The notes under the pieces were generated by a model. That model ran no database searches. It was not told where the DNA came from and saw only the letters and a program-made list of their open reading frames with translations. A stretch of DNA of 39,568 nucleotides, from the NCBI GenBank assembly GCA_027450065.1, contig DAIDKK010000003.1, positions 1 through 39,568 on the forward strand, read 5' to 3'. Positions 8,452 to 15,927 of the stretch are shown one piece after another. The translations under genes and the position numbers were made by a program. Every line of letters starts with the position of its first letter. The stretch's first letter is position 1. This DNA comes from Candidatus Saccharimonadota bacterium (lineage in GTDB: Bacteria > Patescibacteriota > Saccharimonadia > Saccharimonadales > UBA4665).

Positions 8452-10239
8452 ATGAACCAAGATCATATACGAAATTTTTGTATCATTGCCCACATTGATC
8501 ACGGCAAATCTACTCTAGCCGATCGATTACTTGAGCTGACCGGTACCGTTGAGAAGCGCAATATGAAAGCGCAGCTTCTCGATAAGATGGACCTCGAGCG
8601 TGAAAAGGGCATTACTATCAAGCTTGCGCCAGTTCGGATGAACTACAAAGGCTTTGAGCTAAATCTCATAGATACGCCTGGTCACGTCGACTTTAGTTAC
8701 GAAGTATCGCGTAGTCTGCAAGCATGCGAGGGCGCCTTGTTGGTGGTTGATGCGAGCCAGGGTATCCAAGCACAGACACTAGCCAATGTATATCTGGCAA
8801 TTGCCGCCAATCTGACCATTGTGCCCGTTCTGAATAAGATTGACTTACCCGCAGCCGATGTTGAACGCGTAAGCCGTGAGGTGATTAGCCTACTGGGCTG
8901 CAAGCAAGAAGATATCCTTATGATCTCTGCCAAAACGGGGCAGGGTGTGGACGAGGTACTAGAGCACATTATTACCGACATTCCAGCACCAGCCGTGAAA
9001 ACTGAGTTTTCACGGACCGAAACCAGGGCGCTCATTTTTGATAGCTACTACGATGATTACCGCGGGGTCATCTTGTATGTTCGGCTATTTGACGGTGCAA
9101 TTACCAAAAATGACCAGATACAGATGATTGCCACGGGCGCACAGGGGATTGCGCTCGAAGTGGGCACTCTTAGTCCAGAAATGCGACCCGGTCAGGAGCT
9201 CAAAACGGGCGAAATTGGCTACATCGTCACGAACCTAAAGAGTACTCGTGAGGCTCGAGTTGGTGATACCGTCACGCTTTTGAGGCAGCCGGCAAGCGAG
9301 GCTCTCCCTGGCTACCGGCACGTGCAACCATTTGTCTATGCCGGTTTTTTCCCCGAGAGTAATGAGTACTACCTCGAGCTTAAAGATGCGGTTGAAAAAC
9401 TCTCGCTCAGTGATTCTGCCTTGCAGTTTGAGCCAGAAAATTCACCCGTGCTCGGCTTTGGGGTGCGCATCGGCTTTTTGGGTTTACTGCACATGGATAT
9501 TATCCGTGAGCGCCTCGAGCGAGAGTACAATCTTGATCTCGTCATTACGAATCCAAGCACAGATTACCAAGTGAGCCTCGTAAACGGCGAAGATATTGAT
9601 ATCAAGTCGGCGGCCGATTTACCCGACCCAACCCACATAGCCGAAATCCGCGAACCATGGATCAAGGGAGAGATTATTGTACCGCAAATATATGTTGGGC
9701 CAGTTATACAGCTCATTAGCTCAAAACGAGGTCTGCAGACAAACCTAAGCTATGTCGACGAGCAGGCATTGGTGAGTTTTGAGGCGCCACTTGCAAATTT
9801 GCTGACGGATTTTTATGATCAGCTCAAAAGTATTACGAGCGGCTACGGGAGCTTTAATTACGAACTTGATGATTATCGTGCCGAAGACCTAGTCAAGGTT
9901 GATTTTTACGTCGCCGGCGAAATTGTTGGTGCCCTTAGTGTCATGGCACACCGCAGTGAGGCGCAGAAGCTGGGCCGTGAGACGGTTGCGAAGTTAAAAG
10001 AAGTTATCCCCCGGCAGAACTTCCAAGTTTCATTGCAGGCTGGCATAAATGGGCGCTTCATCGCCCGTGAGGATATTTCTGCCTATCGCAAAGACGTTAC
10101 GACGGGCTTATACGGCGGTGATGTATCACGCAAGAAGAAGGTCCTTGCTAAGCAGGCCAAGGGCAAGAAGCGCATGAAGCGCTTCGGCAAAGTCGACATC
10201 CCCAGCGAAGCCTTCACTATCATGCTCAAACGCGACTAG
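8452..10239 (+). CDS. lepA: Translation elongation factor 4 (LepA)
   Basis: Ribosome-associated GTPase that can back-translocate the ribosome and affects ribosome biogenesis under stress. Seen: G1 AHIDHGKST near residue 14, the switch I EKGITI motif, G3 DTPGHVDF, G4 NKID, G5 SAKTG, domains II-IV of the EF-G type with GYGSFNYELDDYR, and the LepA-specific C-terminal domain with AYRKDVTTGLYGGDVSRKKKVLAKQAKGKKRM split over its KQAKGKKRMK core. Length 595 aa is normal. It is a single transcription unit with its own promoter. Confidence 0.97.
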   Translation: MNQDHIRNFCIIAHIDHGKSTLADRLLELTGTVEKRNMKAQLLDKMDLEREKGITIKLAPVRMNYKGFELNLIDTPGHVDFSYEVSRSLQACEGALLVVDASQGIQAQTLANVYLAIAANLTIVPVLNKIDLPAADVERVSREVISLLGCKQEDILMISAKTGQGVDEVLEHIITDIPAPAVKTEFSRTETRALIFDSYYDDYRGVILYVRLFDGAITKNDQIQMIATGAQGIALEVGTLSPEMRPGQELKTGEIGYIVTNLKSTREARVGDTVTLLRQPASEALPGYRHVQPFVYAGFFPESNEYYLELKDAVEKLSLSDSALQFEPENSPVLGFGVRIGFLGLLHMDIIRERLEREYNLDLVITNPSTDYQVSLVNGEDIDIKSAADLPDPTHIAEIREPWIKGEIIVPQIYVGPVIQLISSKRGLQTNLSYVDEQALVSFEAPLANLLTDFYDQLKSITSGYGSFNYELDDYRAEDLVKVDFYVAGEIVGALSVMAHRSEAQKLGRETVAKLKEVIPRQNFQVSLQAGINGRFIAREDISAYRKDVTTGLYGGDVSRKKKVLAKQAKGKKRMKRFGKVDIPSEAFTIMLKRD

Positions 10240-10269
10240 CGGTGGAGATTTCAGTTTCTGAAGTGTTTC

Positions 10270-10278
10270 TGGCATAAT
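10270..10278 (+). promoter_or_regulatory. Extended -10 promoter of the guanylate-kinase-like gene (leaderless)
   Basis: TGG followed by CATAAT, ending 7 nt before the ATG at 10286. The predicted transcript starts at the start codon. Confidence 0.6.
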
Positions 10279-10285
10279 TGCAGCC

Positions 10286-11002
10286 ATGGATCAAAACATA
10301 AAAGACCTAATCGAAAACTATAGGCCGAGTGACAATGCAATTGAAGTGCTCCATCGGCAGAAATTAATTATCTTTGCGGGCGTGAGCGGCTCTGGCAAAA
10401 ACACTATCATGAATGAGCTCCTGAAGACGGGAGAGTATCACGATATTGTGACGAGTACGACCAGACTTCCCCGTGAGAATAACGGAGTTATGGAGCAGAA
10501 TGGGGTTGACTATCATTTTCTGACAACTGAGCAAGCGGTAGAGAAATTAAAAGCCGGTGAATACATAGAGGTGGCACCAGTCCACGAACGTATTAATGGC
10601 GTGCTCCTAAGTGAACTAAAGGCTGCCGAAGCCGCAGGCAAAACACCAATCATTGATGTAGATGTGCAAGGTGTACACACATTTAAGGCATTGTCTGATA
10701 ATGTTATTGCTATTTTTGTAGTGCCGCCCAGCTATGATGAGTGGCTCGCTCGCATGAAGCGTCGTTACGATACCGAAGAGGATTTTCGAGCTGCATGGCC
10801 AGTCAGACGCGAGAGTGCAATTATGGAGCTAGAAGAAGCTCTGCGGGAGTCATACTATCATTTTATTGTGAATGAGGATTTATCCCAGGCGGTCCATTCA
10901 GCCGAAAAGATTATCAAAAAAGGCGATGTCATTAGTCAAATAGACAAAAGCTATCGCGTTTGGGTGGAAAATATTTTATCTGAGCTTAAATCTCGGCCCT
11001 AG
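10286..11002 (+). CDS. gmk: Guanylate kinase-like protein
   Basis: Likely phosphorylates GMP to GDP with ATP. Seen: P-loop GVSGSGKNT at about residues 32-40 (usual form GPSGxGKxT), STTRLPRENNGVMEQNGVDYHFL matching the GMP-binding STTRxxRxGExxGxDYxF segment in two parts, IDVDVQGV matching LEIDxQGA, and a lid rich in Arg (MKRRYDTEEDFRAAWPVRR). It has an unusual N-terminal extension of about 27 residues, a longer tail than standard 200-aa enzymes, and Val/Ser changes in the P-loop. It is therefore a divergent member; it could be the sole Gmk or a paralog. No other guanylate kinase is in the window. Confidence 0.75.
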   Translation: MDQNIKDLIENYRPSDNAIEVLHRQKLIIFAGVSGSGKNTIMNELLKTGEYHDIVTSTTRLPRENNGVMEQNGVDYHFLTTEQAVEKLKAGEYIEVAPVHERINGVLLSELKAAEAAGKTPIIDVDVQGVHTFKALSDNVIAIFVVPPSYDEWLARMKRRYDTEEDFRAAWPVRRESAIMELEEALRESYYHFIVNEDLSQAVHSAEKIIKKGDVISQIDKSYRVWVENILSELKSRP

Positions 11003-11024
11003 GTAGATACGCTCTACTATCGCA

Positions 11025-11051
11025 TTGGCACTCTTGAGTTTTGAGTGCCAA
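11025..11051. promoter_or_regulatory. CIRCE operator upstream of hrcA
   Basis: Perfect 9-9-9 layout: TTGGCACTC, 9 nt, GAGTGCCAA. The arms are fully complementary and match the HrcA-binding CIRCE consensus (TTAGCACTC-N9-GAGTGCTAA). The spacer contains the -35 element of the promoter, so HrcA binding should block polymerase. This is autoregulation of hrcA. Confidence 0.93.
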
Positions 11052-11062
11052 AGTGGTATACT
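11034..11062 (+). promoter_or_regulatory. Heat-shock promoter of the hrcA operon
   Basis: -35 TTGAGT at 11034-11039 inside the CIRCE spacer, 17 nt, then extended -10 TGG-TATACT (TATACT at 11057-11062). Predicted start near 11069, giving a leader of about 95 nt before hrcA. The leader holds a stem-loop (GCAAAAAT / ATTTTTTGC around 11102-11120) and a 12-codon ORF. Confidence 0.75.
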
Positions 11063-11128
11063 TACACCATTAAAATTGGAAAGGGAAAAGAGCAGCCCGA
11101 GCAAAAATTGCATTTTTTGCCCGGCGCG

Positions 11129-11167
11129 ATGAGAAAAACCGTAGGTTTGTCTCCATTACCAATATGA
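11129..11167 (+). CDS. Putative 12-residue leader ORF overlapping hrcA start
   Basis: ATG-initiated [15 protein letters not shown] whose TGA overlaps the hrcA ATG as ATGA. It has no good Shine-Dalgarno, but neither has hrcA. It resembles the layout at 4104-4145. It may be chance; listed because the two cases together suggest coupling through tiny upstream ORFs. Confidence 0.25.
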   Translation: MRKTVGLSPLPI

Positions 11168-11862
11168 GTCCAAGGCAAAAGCAAATTTTGACCGCTATTA
11201 TTGAGCAGTATGCCGAAGTCGCCGCACCAGTGGGCAGTAGTCTGCTTGCGAAGGTATTCGGTGTATCGAGTGCAACTATTCGTGCCGAGATGGCCGAACT
11301 TGAATCAATGGGTTTTATCCGCCAGCCGCACACCAGTGCCGGCCGCATCCCAACAGATAAGGGATATCGATACTACGTCAATACTATTGCCGGGCAGGAA
11401 GAGGCGCAGCCAGAGCGTCGCGCCGAACGGGCGCTCGCAGCCCGCTTGCAAGACGGCGGTATACCGGAGCGGGCTATTCGTAATGCTGTCGATACGCTCG
11501 TGGAGCTGACCCATAATTTGGGTCTTGCTACCATCGGTAATCAACTCTATATTTCCGGATTATCTAATCTATTCGGCCAGCCAGAATTTATTGGTGGACA
11601 GCAGGTACAGCAAGTTGCCCAGCTGCTTGATAACCTTGAGCCGTGGTTGCGCGAGGCTGCTCCCAATAAACCCCTAAGTGTCTACATTGGTGCCGAAAAC
11701 CCGATTGGGCGCAGCGCTGACGTCAGTCTAATTATTAGCCGTTTCCGGAGTCCATTTAGCGATCATAGTTACATTGGTACACTCGGACCGACGCGTCAGA
11801 GCTATCGTGACGTCATGTCACTGGTTGCGCATGCTGGCCGTACGCTCGAGGAGGTATTGTAA
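11164..11862 (+). CDS. hrcA: Heat-inducible transcription repressor HrcA (short form)
   Basis: Represses chaperone genes by binding CIRCE; activity is usually maintained by GroE. Seen: N-terminal winged helix [19 protein letters not shown], then [43 protein letters not shown] in pieces, which are the hallmark HrcA DNA-binding and wing motifs (SSATIRxEMxxLExxGxxxxPHTSAGRxPT), then KGYRYYV. At 232 aa it is about 100 residues shorter than the usual 340, so the middle and dimerisation domains are trimmed. The start is fixed by homology with the family N-terminus. It heads the hrcA-grpE operon under its own CIRCE. Confidence 0.95.
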   Translation: MSPRQKQILTAIIEQYAEVAAPVGSSLLAKVFGVSSATIRAEMAELESMGFIRQPHTSAGRIPTDKGYRYYVNTIAGQEEAQPERRAERALAARLQDGGIPERAIRNAVDTLVELTHNLGLATIGNQLYISGLSNLFGQPEFIGGQQVQQVAQLLDNLEPWLREAAPNKPLSVYIGAENPIGRSADVSLIISRFRSPFSDHSYIGTLGPTRQSYRDVMSLVAHAGRTLEEVL

Positions 11863-12110
11863 TGCCAGAAAAACCCAGCCAGTATGGCTCGATCGAAGAA
11901 ATTGAACAGGACGTATTCTTACTTGCAGAGCTTAATTATAGAGACGCGTATGCGCAGCATCCTTTTAAAGCGCTTAAGGAATGGTATGAGTTCACCGCTG
12001 AATGTAGAGCGCGTGGTATGACGAATGCTGAAATGACCGAAATTAGCTGGTTTGCTCAAGAGCGGGCCGATACATTCAACTTTGATCAAGAATTAACAAA
12101 CGTGGAGTAG
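11862..12110 (+). CDS. Hypothetical protein, 82 aa, between hrcA and grpE
   Basis: Acidic, helix-rich small protein without cysteines or membrane segments. I do not recognise the family. Its ATG overlaps the hrcA stop by one base (TAATG), and its stop is followed one base later by the grpE ATG, so all three are co-translated in one operon under CIRCE control. A role linked to the heat-shock response is only an inference from position. Codon use looks like the neighbours. Confidence 0.8.
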   Translation: MPEKPSQYGSIEEIEQDVFLLAELNYRDAYAQHPFKALKEWYEFTAECRARGMTNAEMTEISWFAQERADTFNFDQELTNVE

Positions 12111-12111
12111 T

Positions 12112-12597
12112 ATGACAGATAAAAAGAAACCAGAACCAAAGCAGGATTACAAAAAGATTGCCGAGCAATTAGCAGCTGAGAATGCACAGCTGACAGATGC
12201 GTTGCAGCGTGAACGGGCTGATGCCATGAACTTACGACGTCGCCACGAAGAACAAATTGCTGGTTTGCGTACTGTTGTGAAGGCCAATGTAGTCCGCGAC
12301 TTACTGCCCATTATCGATAACTTTGAGCGAGCATTGAAGCATGCGCCCGCAGAGTCGGCTGACAGTGATTACGTGAAAGGTATTGAAGCCATCGTGAAGC
12401 AGTTTGGCAAAACACTTACAGATATTGGTGTCGAGCGTATTAAAACGGTTGGTGAACCATTTGACCCTCATTACCATGAAGCCGTCAGTATGGAAGAGGG
12501 TGATGGCACCGAAGAGATAGTGAGCGAAGAACTACAGGCAGGTTACAAACTCGGCGACGAAGTGATTCGTCACGCCATGGTTCGCGTCAAAGGCTAA
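12112..12597 (+). CDS. grpE: Nucleotide exchange factor GrpE
   Basis: Releases ADP from DnaK and so drives the chaperone cycle. Seen: a charged N-terminal coiled coil (AEQLAAENAQLTDALQRERAD), VVRDLLPIIDNFERALKHAP split over the conserved LLPVxDNLERAL motif, the GIEAIVKQF segment, and the beta domain ending GEPFDPHYHEAVSM and DEVIRHAMVRV. Length 161 aa is on the short side but complete. It lies between two small unknown ORFs in the hrcA operon. Confidence 0.97.
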   Translation: MTDKKKPEPKQDYKKIAEQLAAENAQLTDALQRERADAMNLRRRHEEQIAGLRTVVKANVVRDLLPIIDNFERALKHAPAESADSDYVKGIEAIVKQFGKTLTDIGVERIKTVGEPFDPHYHEAVSMEEGDGTEEIVSEELQAGYKLGDEVIRHAMVRVKG

Positions 12598-12599
12598 CC

Positions 12600-12857
12600 A
12601 TGCGAAGAGATAACGGCCGTAGCTTCTTTTCTACAGATTCGTATCCCGAAGTTCCACTCGGTGAACATGTCAAGACATTTTTGGCATTTTACGCACTCGC
12701 AAATGACTATTATTCACCGGAACAGTTAACTAACATTGCTGTGCAACCTGACGAAGTCGAAAGCTTGCGTCTGGCAGTGGGCGAATCAGTGGGCGTTGAG
12801 TTAACTGAAGTTGATATAATCATGGGTCTACATAATCTAGTAACAGATATAAAGTAG
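12600..12857 (+). CDS. Hypothetical protein, 85 aa, between grpE and dnaK
   Basis: Small soluble acidic protein. It starts 2 nt after the grpE stop and is therefore probably in the hrcA operon. No family recognised, no cysteines, no membrane segment. The C-terminal half (VESLRLAVGESVGVELTEV) looks helical. Position suggests heat-shock co-expression; no function can be assigned. Confidence 0.75.
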   Translation: MRRDNGRSFFSTDSYPEVPLGEHVKTFLAFYALANDYYSPEQLTNIAVQPDEVESLRLAVGESVGVELTEVDIIMGLHNLVTDIK

Positions 12858-13004
12858 TATCTGGCACTCATAACTGACATATTAAAAATACCAAATACAG
12901 CAATGAGCGAAGCGAACGAAGCGAATGCCGAGCTTTAGCGCAGGTGGAGAGCTGTTTTGAATTCACTCCAAAACAGTGAGGAGGGCAAGGCCCTTCTATG
13001 TGAT
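12858..13004. other. Gene-free stretch with repeats and stem-loops before dnaK
   Basis: Contains a lone CIRCE-like left arm (CTGGCACTC, about 12862-12870), a GAAGCGAA direct repeat near 12905-12923, a stem-loop CTGTTTTG-9 nt-CAAAACAG around 12952-12976, and a small AGGGC-AAG-GCCCT hairpin near 12983-12995. The hairpins may end the hrcA operon before the dnaK promoter, but neither has a proper T-run. Confidence 0.4.
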
Positions 13005-13031
13005 TTGGCACTCTTGACATGTGAGTGCTAA
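13005..13031. promoter_or_regulatory. CIRCE operator 1 of dnaK
   Basis: TTGGCACTC, 9-nt spacer TTGACATGT, GAGTGCTAA. Near-perfect CIRCE. The spacer carries a consensus -35 TTGACA. Confidence 0.93.
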
Positions 13032-13043
13032 TTTGGTTACAAT
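13014..13043 (+). promoter_or_regulatory. dnaK promoter
   Basis: -35 TTGACA (13014-13019) lies inside CIRCE 1, followed by 18 nt and -10 TACAAT (13038-13043). Predicted start near 13050, leaving a leader of about 47 nt with an AAAGGG Shine-Dalgarno before the ATG at 13097. The second CIRCE-like element begins 10 nt after the -10. Confidence 0.8.
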
Positions 13044-13052
13044 AGAGCTACA

Positions 13053-13079
13053 TTAGCACTCTAAGTACATATCTGCTAA
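13053..13079. promoter_or_regulatory. Second, degenerate CIRCE-like element of dnaK
   Basis: Exact 9-9-9 spacing with a consensus left arm TTAGCACTC and a right arm ATCTGCTAA that matches the consensus at its last 6 bases. It lies at the start of the transcript. It may be a second HrcA site that blocks elongation or a fading copy. Confidence 0.6.
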
Positions 13080-13096
13080 AAAGAAAGGGTAATACT

Positions 13097-14998
13097 ATGT
13101 CAAAAATTATTGGTATCGACCTTGGTACGACTAACTCAGCCATGGCCGTTATGCAATCTGGTAAGCCAGAAATTATTGCAAATTCCGAGGGTAACCGCAC
13201 GACGCCATCTGTCGTTGCGGTCAACAAGAATGGGGAGCGCTTGGTCGGACAAGTGGCTCGTCGCCAACAAGTTACAAACGCCAAAAACACCATTTACGAA
13301 GTGAAGCGGCTAATCGGTCGTAACTTTAACGACAAAGAAGTCCAGCGTGATCTTAAGCTAATGGGCTACGAGATAATCAAGAGTGGCAATAGCACCAAAG
13401 TAAAGATGGGTGACAAAGAATACAGCCCAGAAGAAGTTAGTGCCATGATTTTGAGCAAGCTCAAGGCAGACGCCGAGGCGTTCTTGGGTGAGCCAGTCAC
13501 TGAAGCCGTTATTACGGTTCCAGCATACTTTGATGACTCTCAGCGCCATGCTACCAAAGACGCCGGTAAAATCGCCGGCCTTGAGGTCAAGCGTATTATC
13601 AATGAGCCAACCGCGGCTGCACTAGCCTATGGCCTCGATAAGAAAAAAGAAGATGAAAAGATTGTCGTGTACGATCTTGGGGGCGGTACTTTTGATGTGT
13701 CCGTCCTAGAGCTCGGTGATGGCGTCTTTGAGGTGAAGAGCACCAACGGCGATACGCACCTTGGTGGTGCCGACTTTGACCGCGTCATTGTGAATTACTT
13801 TGCCGACGAATTCAAGAAAGAGCACGGCATAGATATTCGTGATGACAATGCCGCTATGCAGCGCCTTCGTGATGAAGCTGAGAAAGCCAAGATTGAGCTT
13901 TCCTCATCCCAGGAGGTCGACGTAAATCTGCCATTCCTAACCGCTGATGCCGATGGTCCGAAGCACTTCGAGCACAAGCTGACTCGAGCCAAGCTTGAGG
14001 ATCTGGTGGGGGAACTCATCAATAAAACCGCCGATCCATGCGAAAAGGCCCTCAAAGATGCCGGTCTCAAAGCCAGCGAAATCGATAACGTTGTACTGGT
14101 GGGTGGTATGACCCGCATGCCAGCTGTCGTCGAAAAAGTGAAGCAGATTTTTGGCAAGGACCCAATGAAAGGTGTGAATCCAGATGAAGTTGTGGCCGTT
14201 GGCGCCGCTATCCAGGGTGGTGTGCTCCAGGGTGATGTCAAAGATGTATTGCTGCTCGATGTAACTCCACTTTCACTCGGTATTGAGACTATGGGTGGTG
14301 TCATGACGCGTCTGATTGATCGCAATACAACCATCCCAACCAGCAAGAGCGAAGTATTCTCGACCGCAGCAGACAACCAGCCACAAGTAGAAGTCCACGT
14401 GCTACAAGGTGAGCGCGAAATGGTAGAGGGCAATAAGAGCCTTGGTCGCTTTGTGCTTGATGGCATTCCACCGGCCCCACGTGGTATTCCACAGATTGAA
14501 GTCACCTTCAATATCGACGCCAACGGTATCTTGAATGTCACTGCTAAAGATAAGGGTTCTGGCAAAGAGCAGAACATCACCATCCAGGGCAGTGGTAGCC
14601 TCAATAAAGAAGAGGTCGAAAAGATGGCCAAAGAGGCAGAAGCTCATGCCGAAGAAGACAAGGCCAAGAAGGAAGCTGTCGAAGCTCGCAACCACCTCGA
14701 TAGCGCTGTCTACCAGGCAGAGAAGCTCAAGACTGAGCAAAAGGATAAGATTAGTGAAGAAGATGTAAAGGCTATCGACGAAGCTGTCGAGAAGGCGAAA
14801 AAGGTCGTAGCCGACGACAAGGCAGATAAGGACACACTCGAGGCAGCTGCTAAGGAGCTTAATGAAGTCCTCATGCCAATCGGTGCCAAGATGTACGAGA
14901 GTGCTTCTGCCGAAGCACCAAAGGAAGAAGACGGAGAGAAGAAGGAAGATAAAAAAGACGATGGCCCAGTAGAGGGCGAAGTCGTCGACGAAAAATAA
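13097..14998 (+). CDS. dnaK: Molecular chaperone DnaK (Hsp70)
   Basis: ATP-driven chaperone of unfolded proteins. Seen: GIDLGTTNS at about residues 5-13, [43 protein letters not shown], the linker with [14 protein letters not shown], and a substrate domain ending in an acidic Lys/Glu-rich tail. Length 633 aa is typical. Expression is under two CIRCE elements, and a stem-loop directly follows the stop. Downstream are a SemiSWEET gene and the truncated dnaJ copy. Confidence 0.98.
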   Translation: MSKIIGIDLGTTNSAMAVMQSGKPEIIANSEGNRTTPSVVAVNKNGERLVGQVARRQQVTNAKNTIYEVKRLIGRNFNDKEVQRDLKLMGYEIIKSGNSTKVKMGDKEYSPEEVSAMILSKLKADAEAFLGEPVTEAVITVPAYFDDSQRHATKDAGKIAGLEVKRIINEPTAAALAYGLDKKKEDEKIVVYDLGGGTFDVSVLELGDGVFEVKSTNGDTHLGGADFDRVIVNYFADEFKKEHGIDIRDDNAAMQRLRDEAEKAKIELSSSQEVDVNLPFLTADADGPKHFEHKLTRAKLEDLVGELINKTADPCEKALKDAGLKASEIDNVVLVGGMTRMPAVVEKVKQIFGKDPMKGVNPDEVVAVGAAIQGGVLQGDVKDVLLLDVTPLSLGIETMGGVMTRLIDRNTTIPTSKSEVFSTAADNQPQVEVHVLQGEREMVEGNKSLGRFVLDGIPPAPRGIPQIEVTFNIDANGILNVTAKDKGSGKEQNITIQGSGSLNKEEVEKMAKEAEAHAEEDKAKKEAVEARNHLDSAVYQAEKLKTEQKDKISEEDVKAIDEAVEKAKKVVADDKADKDTLEAAAKELNEVLMPIGAKMYESASAEAPKEEDGEKKEDKKDDGPVEGEVVDEK

Positions 14999-15000
14999 CC

Positions 15001-15028
15001 AAAGGGGCGCCAGAAATGGCGCTCCTTT
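15001..15028 (+). terminator. Terminator-like stem-loop after dnaK
   Basis: AAAGG-G-GCGCCA, GAAA tetraloop, TGGCGC-T-CCTTT: a 12-bp stem with one G-T pair. The following T-run is interrupted by C, so termination may be partial or the structure may stabilise the 3' end. Confidence 0.7.
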
Positions 15029-15062
15029 CCTTTCTCATATAGAGAAGATAATCAAATTTTTA

Positions 15063-15071
15063 TGTTACCCT
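15063..15071 (+). promoter_or_regulatory. Extended -10 of the SemiSWEET gene (leaderless)
   Basis: TGT followed by TACCCT, ending 6 nt before the ATG at 15078. The hexamer is weak, but the spacing matches the other leaderless starts in the window. Confidence 0.4.
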
Positions 15072-15077
15072 AAGCAT

Positions 15078-15374
15078 ATGAGTTTTGAGTTGCACACCCA
15101 TCTTAGTCACAAGCAAAAAGTAACAGTAGTAGACCGTGCGATGATGGTTGTGTCTATTATCCAACCCCTCGCCACCATCCCGCAAGTAATAAAAATTTGG
15201 ACAGAGCAGTCTGCAGCAGGTGTGTCTTTATGGACGTGGTTAGGTTTCTCGGTAATTGGAGTTGTGTTTTTGCTCTATGGTATTATGCACAAGCTTCGGC
15301 CATTCATATTAAATCAGATACTTTGGTTTATGCTTGATGCCTTAGTCGTCATAAGTATCATAGTGTATTCATAG
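15078..15374 (+). CDS. SemiSWEET-like PQ-loop membrane protein
   Basis: A three-helix half-transporter; dimers of this family move sugars. Seen: membrane segments at about residues 21-41, 53-70 and 76-97 and the PQ-loop in the first helix (SIIQPLATIPQVIKIW) followed by the typical AAGVSLWTW segment. Length 98 aa is normal for SemiSWEETs. It lies between dnaK and the dnaJ remnant but has its own promoter-like -10. The substrate is unknown; a small solute other than sugar is possible. Confidence 0.85.
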   Translation: MSFELHTHLSHKQKVTVVDRAMMVVSIIQPLATIPQVIKIWTEQSAAGVSLWTWLGFSVIGVVFLLYGIMHKLRPFILNQILWFMLDALVVISIIVYS

Positions 15375-15398
15375 TTGAAGCCACACGAAGGAAGTATA

Positions 15399-15425
15399 TT
15401 GGCACTCTGGACTTTTGAGTGCTAG
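15399..15425. promoter_or_regulatory. CIRCE operator of the truncated dnaJ copy
   Basis: TTGGCACTC, spacer TGGACTTTT, GAGTGCTAG. From base 15400 on it is identical to the CIRCE of the intact dnaJ (17554-17580). Promoter elements TGGACT (15408-15413) and TAGACT (15431-15436) are also retained, so the remnant may still be transcribed under HrcA control. Confidence 0.9.
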
Positions 15426-15566
15426 AATAGTAGACTGATAACAGATGAATAAACGTGATTACTATGAAGTCCTAGGCGTGTCCAAAGGCGCCTCAGCTGA
15501 TGAAATCAAGAAAGCCTTTCGCCGAAAGGCGGTGGAACTGTACCCGGATAAAGAGGGTGGCGATGA
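15400..15566 (+). repeat. 167-bp direct repeat, left copy (dnaJ promoter and 5' end)
   Basis: Matches 17555-17721 with 7 mismatches by hand count (about 96% identity, no gaps). It includes CIRCE, promoter, start codon and the first 40 codons of dnaJ. Six of the seven mismatches fall within about 20 bp (15463-15482); five of the seven are synonymous. Confidence 0.95.
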
Positions 15567-15588
15567 CCGGCAAAGGGTTCTTATTTAA
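15445..15588 (+). pseudogene. dnaJ: Truncated dnaJ copy (J-domain fragment, 47 codons)
   Basis: The first 40 codons match the intact DnaJ at 17600-18715 except Ala to Ser at residue 13 and His to Tyr at residue 33. The latter turns the essential HPD motif into YPD, which in known J proteins abolishes stimulation of DnaK. Homology ends after base 15566; the frame then runs into unrelated sequence (DRQRVLI) and stops at TAA. Promoter and CIRCE are kept, so a short dead J-fragment could still be produced on heat shock. Most likely the remnant of an insertion or duplication event. Confidence 0.85.
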
Positions 15589-15778
15589 CGGGAACAAGAT
15601 CCTTAAGGCCGTGGGTATTGAACTTTCGGAGGCCGAGTATCACCATGAAGAACTTACTGAACATGTGCTTGAACTTCATAGATTTGAGGACGCTCTTGGC
15701 ATAGACAATGTGGTTACAATAGAGGACGAAAAATTATTCTGGGATGCTCTTTTTCTTCCCATAGAGGCGATCGAATAA
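15563..15778 (+). CDS. Hypothetical ORF, 71 aa, joined to the dnaJ remnant
   Basis: The ATG lies on the last shared bases of the dnaJ repeat, in another frame; a GAGGGTGG sequence 2-9 nt upstream could serve as a ribosome site but comes from the dnaJ coding sequence. The protein is acidic with a His/Glu-rich middle ([20 protein letters not shown]). I do not recognise it. It probably represents the 3' part of a foreign gene cut by the recombination that made the dnaJ copy, or a complete small gene captured there. The frame remains open upstream only because it runs through dnaJ out of frame. Confidence 0.45.
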   Translation: MTGKGFLFNGNKILKAVGIELSEAEYHHEELTEHVLELHRFEDALGIDNVVTIEDEKLFWDALFLPIEAIE

Positions 15779-15911
15779 TTTTATTGTATTGGCTAGCAAT
15801 GTCAGTACCATTCACTCTGTAGGTCTCGATATACGTTTGCTCCAGCTTCTAAGCTTTAGTGAATTGGTGGATGCGGCCATAAGGCCTTAGCTGAGAATAT
15901 TGTATTGATGG

Positions 15912-15920
15912 TGTTATAAT
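15912..15920 (+). promoter_or_regulatory. Extended -10 promoter of the 175-aa ORF (leaderless)
   Basis: TGT plus consensus TATAAT, ending 7 nt before the ATG at 15928. Confidence 0.65.
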
Positions 15921-15927
15921 TCCGAAT

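Noticed and set aside
12905-12923. GAAGCGAA tandem as a CRISPR repeat
   Set aside because: Only two near-identical short units with no spacer regularity and no cas genes; too short for an array.
13795-14631. 278-codon minus ORF inside dnaK
   Set aside because: Antisense shadow of a Glu/Lys-rich gene; Ser/Leu-rich low-complexity product, no start signals.
15500-15562. N-terminal extension of the 71-aa ORF
   Set aside because: The same bases are the dnaJ coding sequence in another frame; the identical sequence also occurs out of frame in the intact dnaJ.
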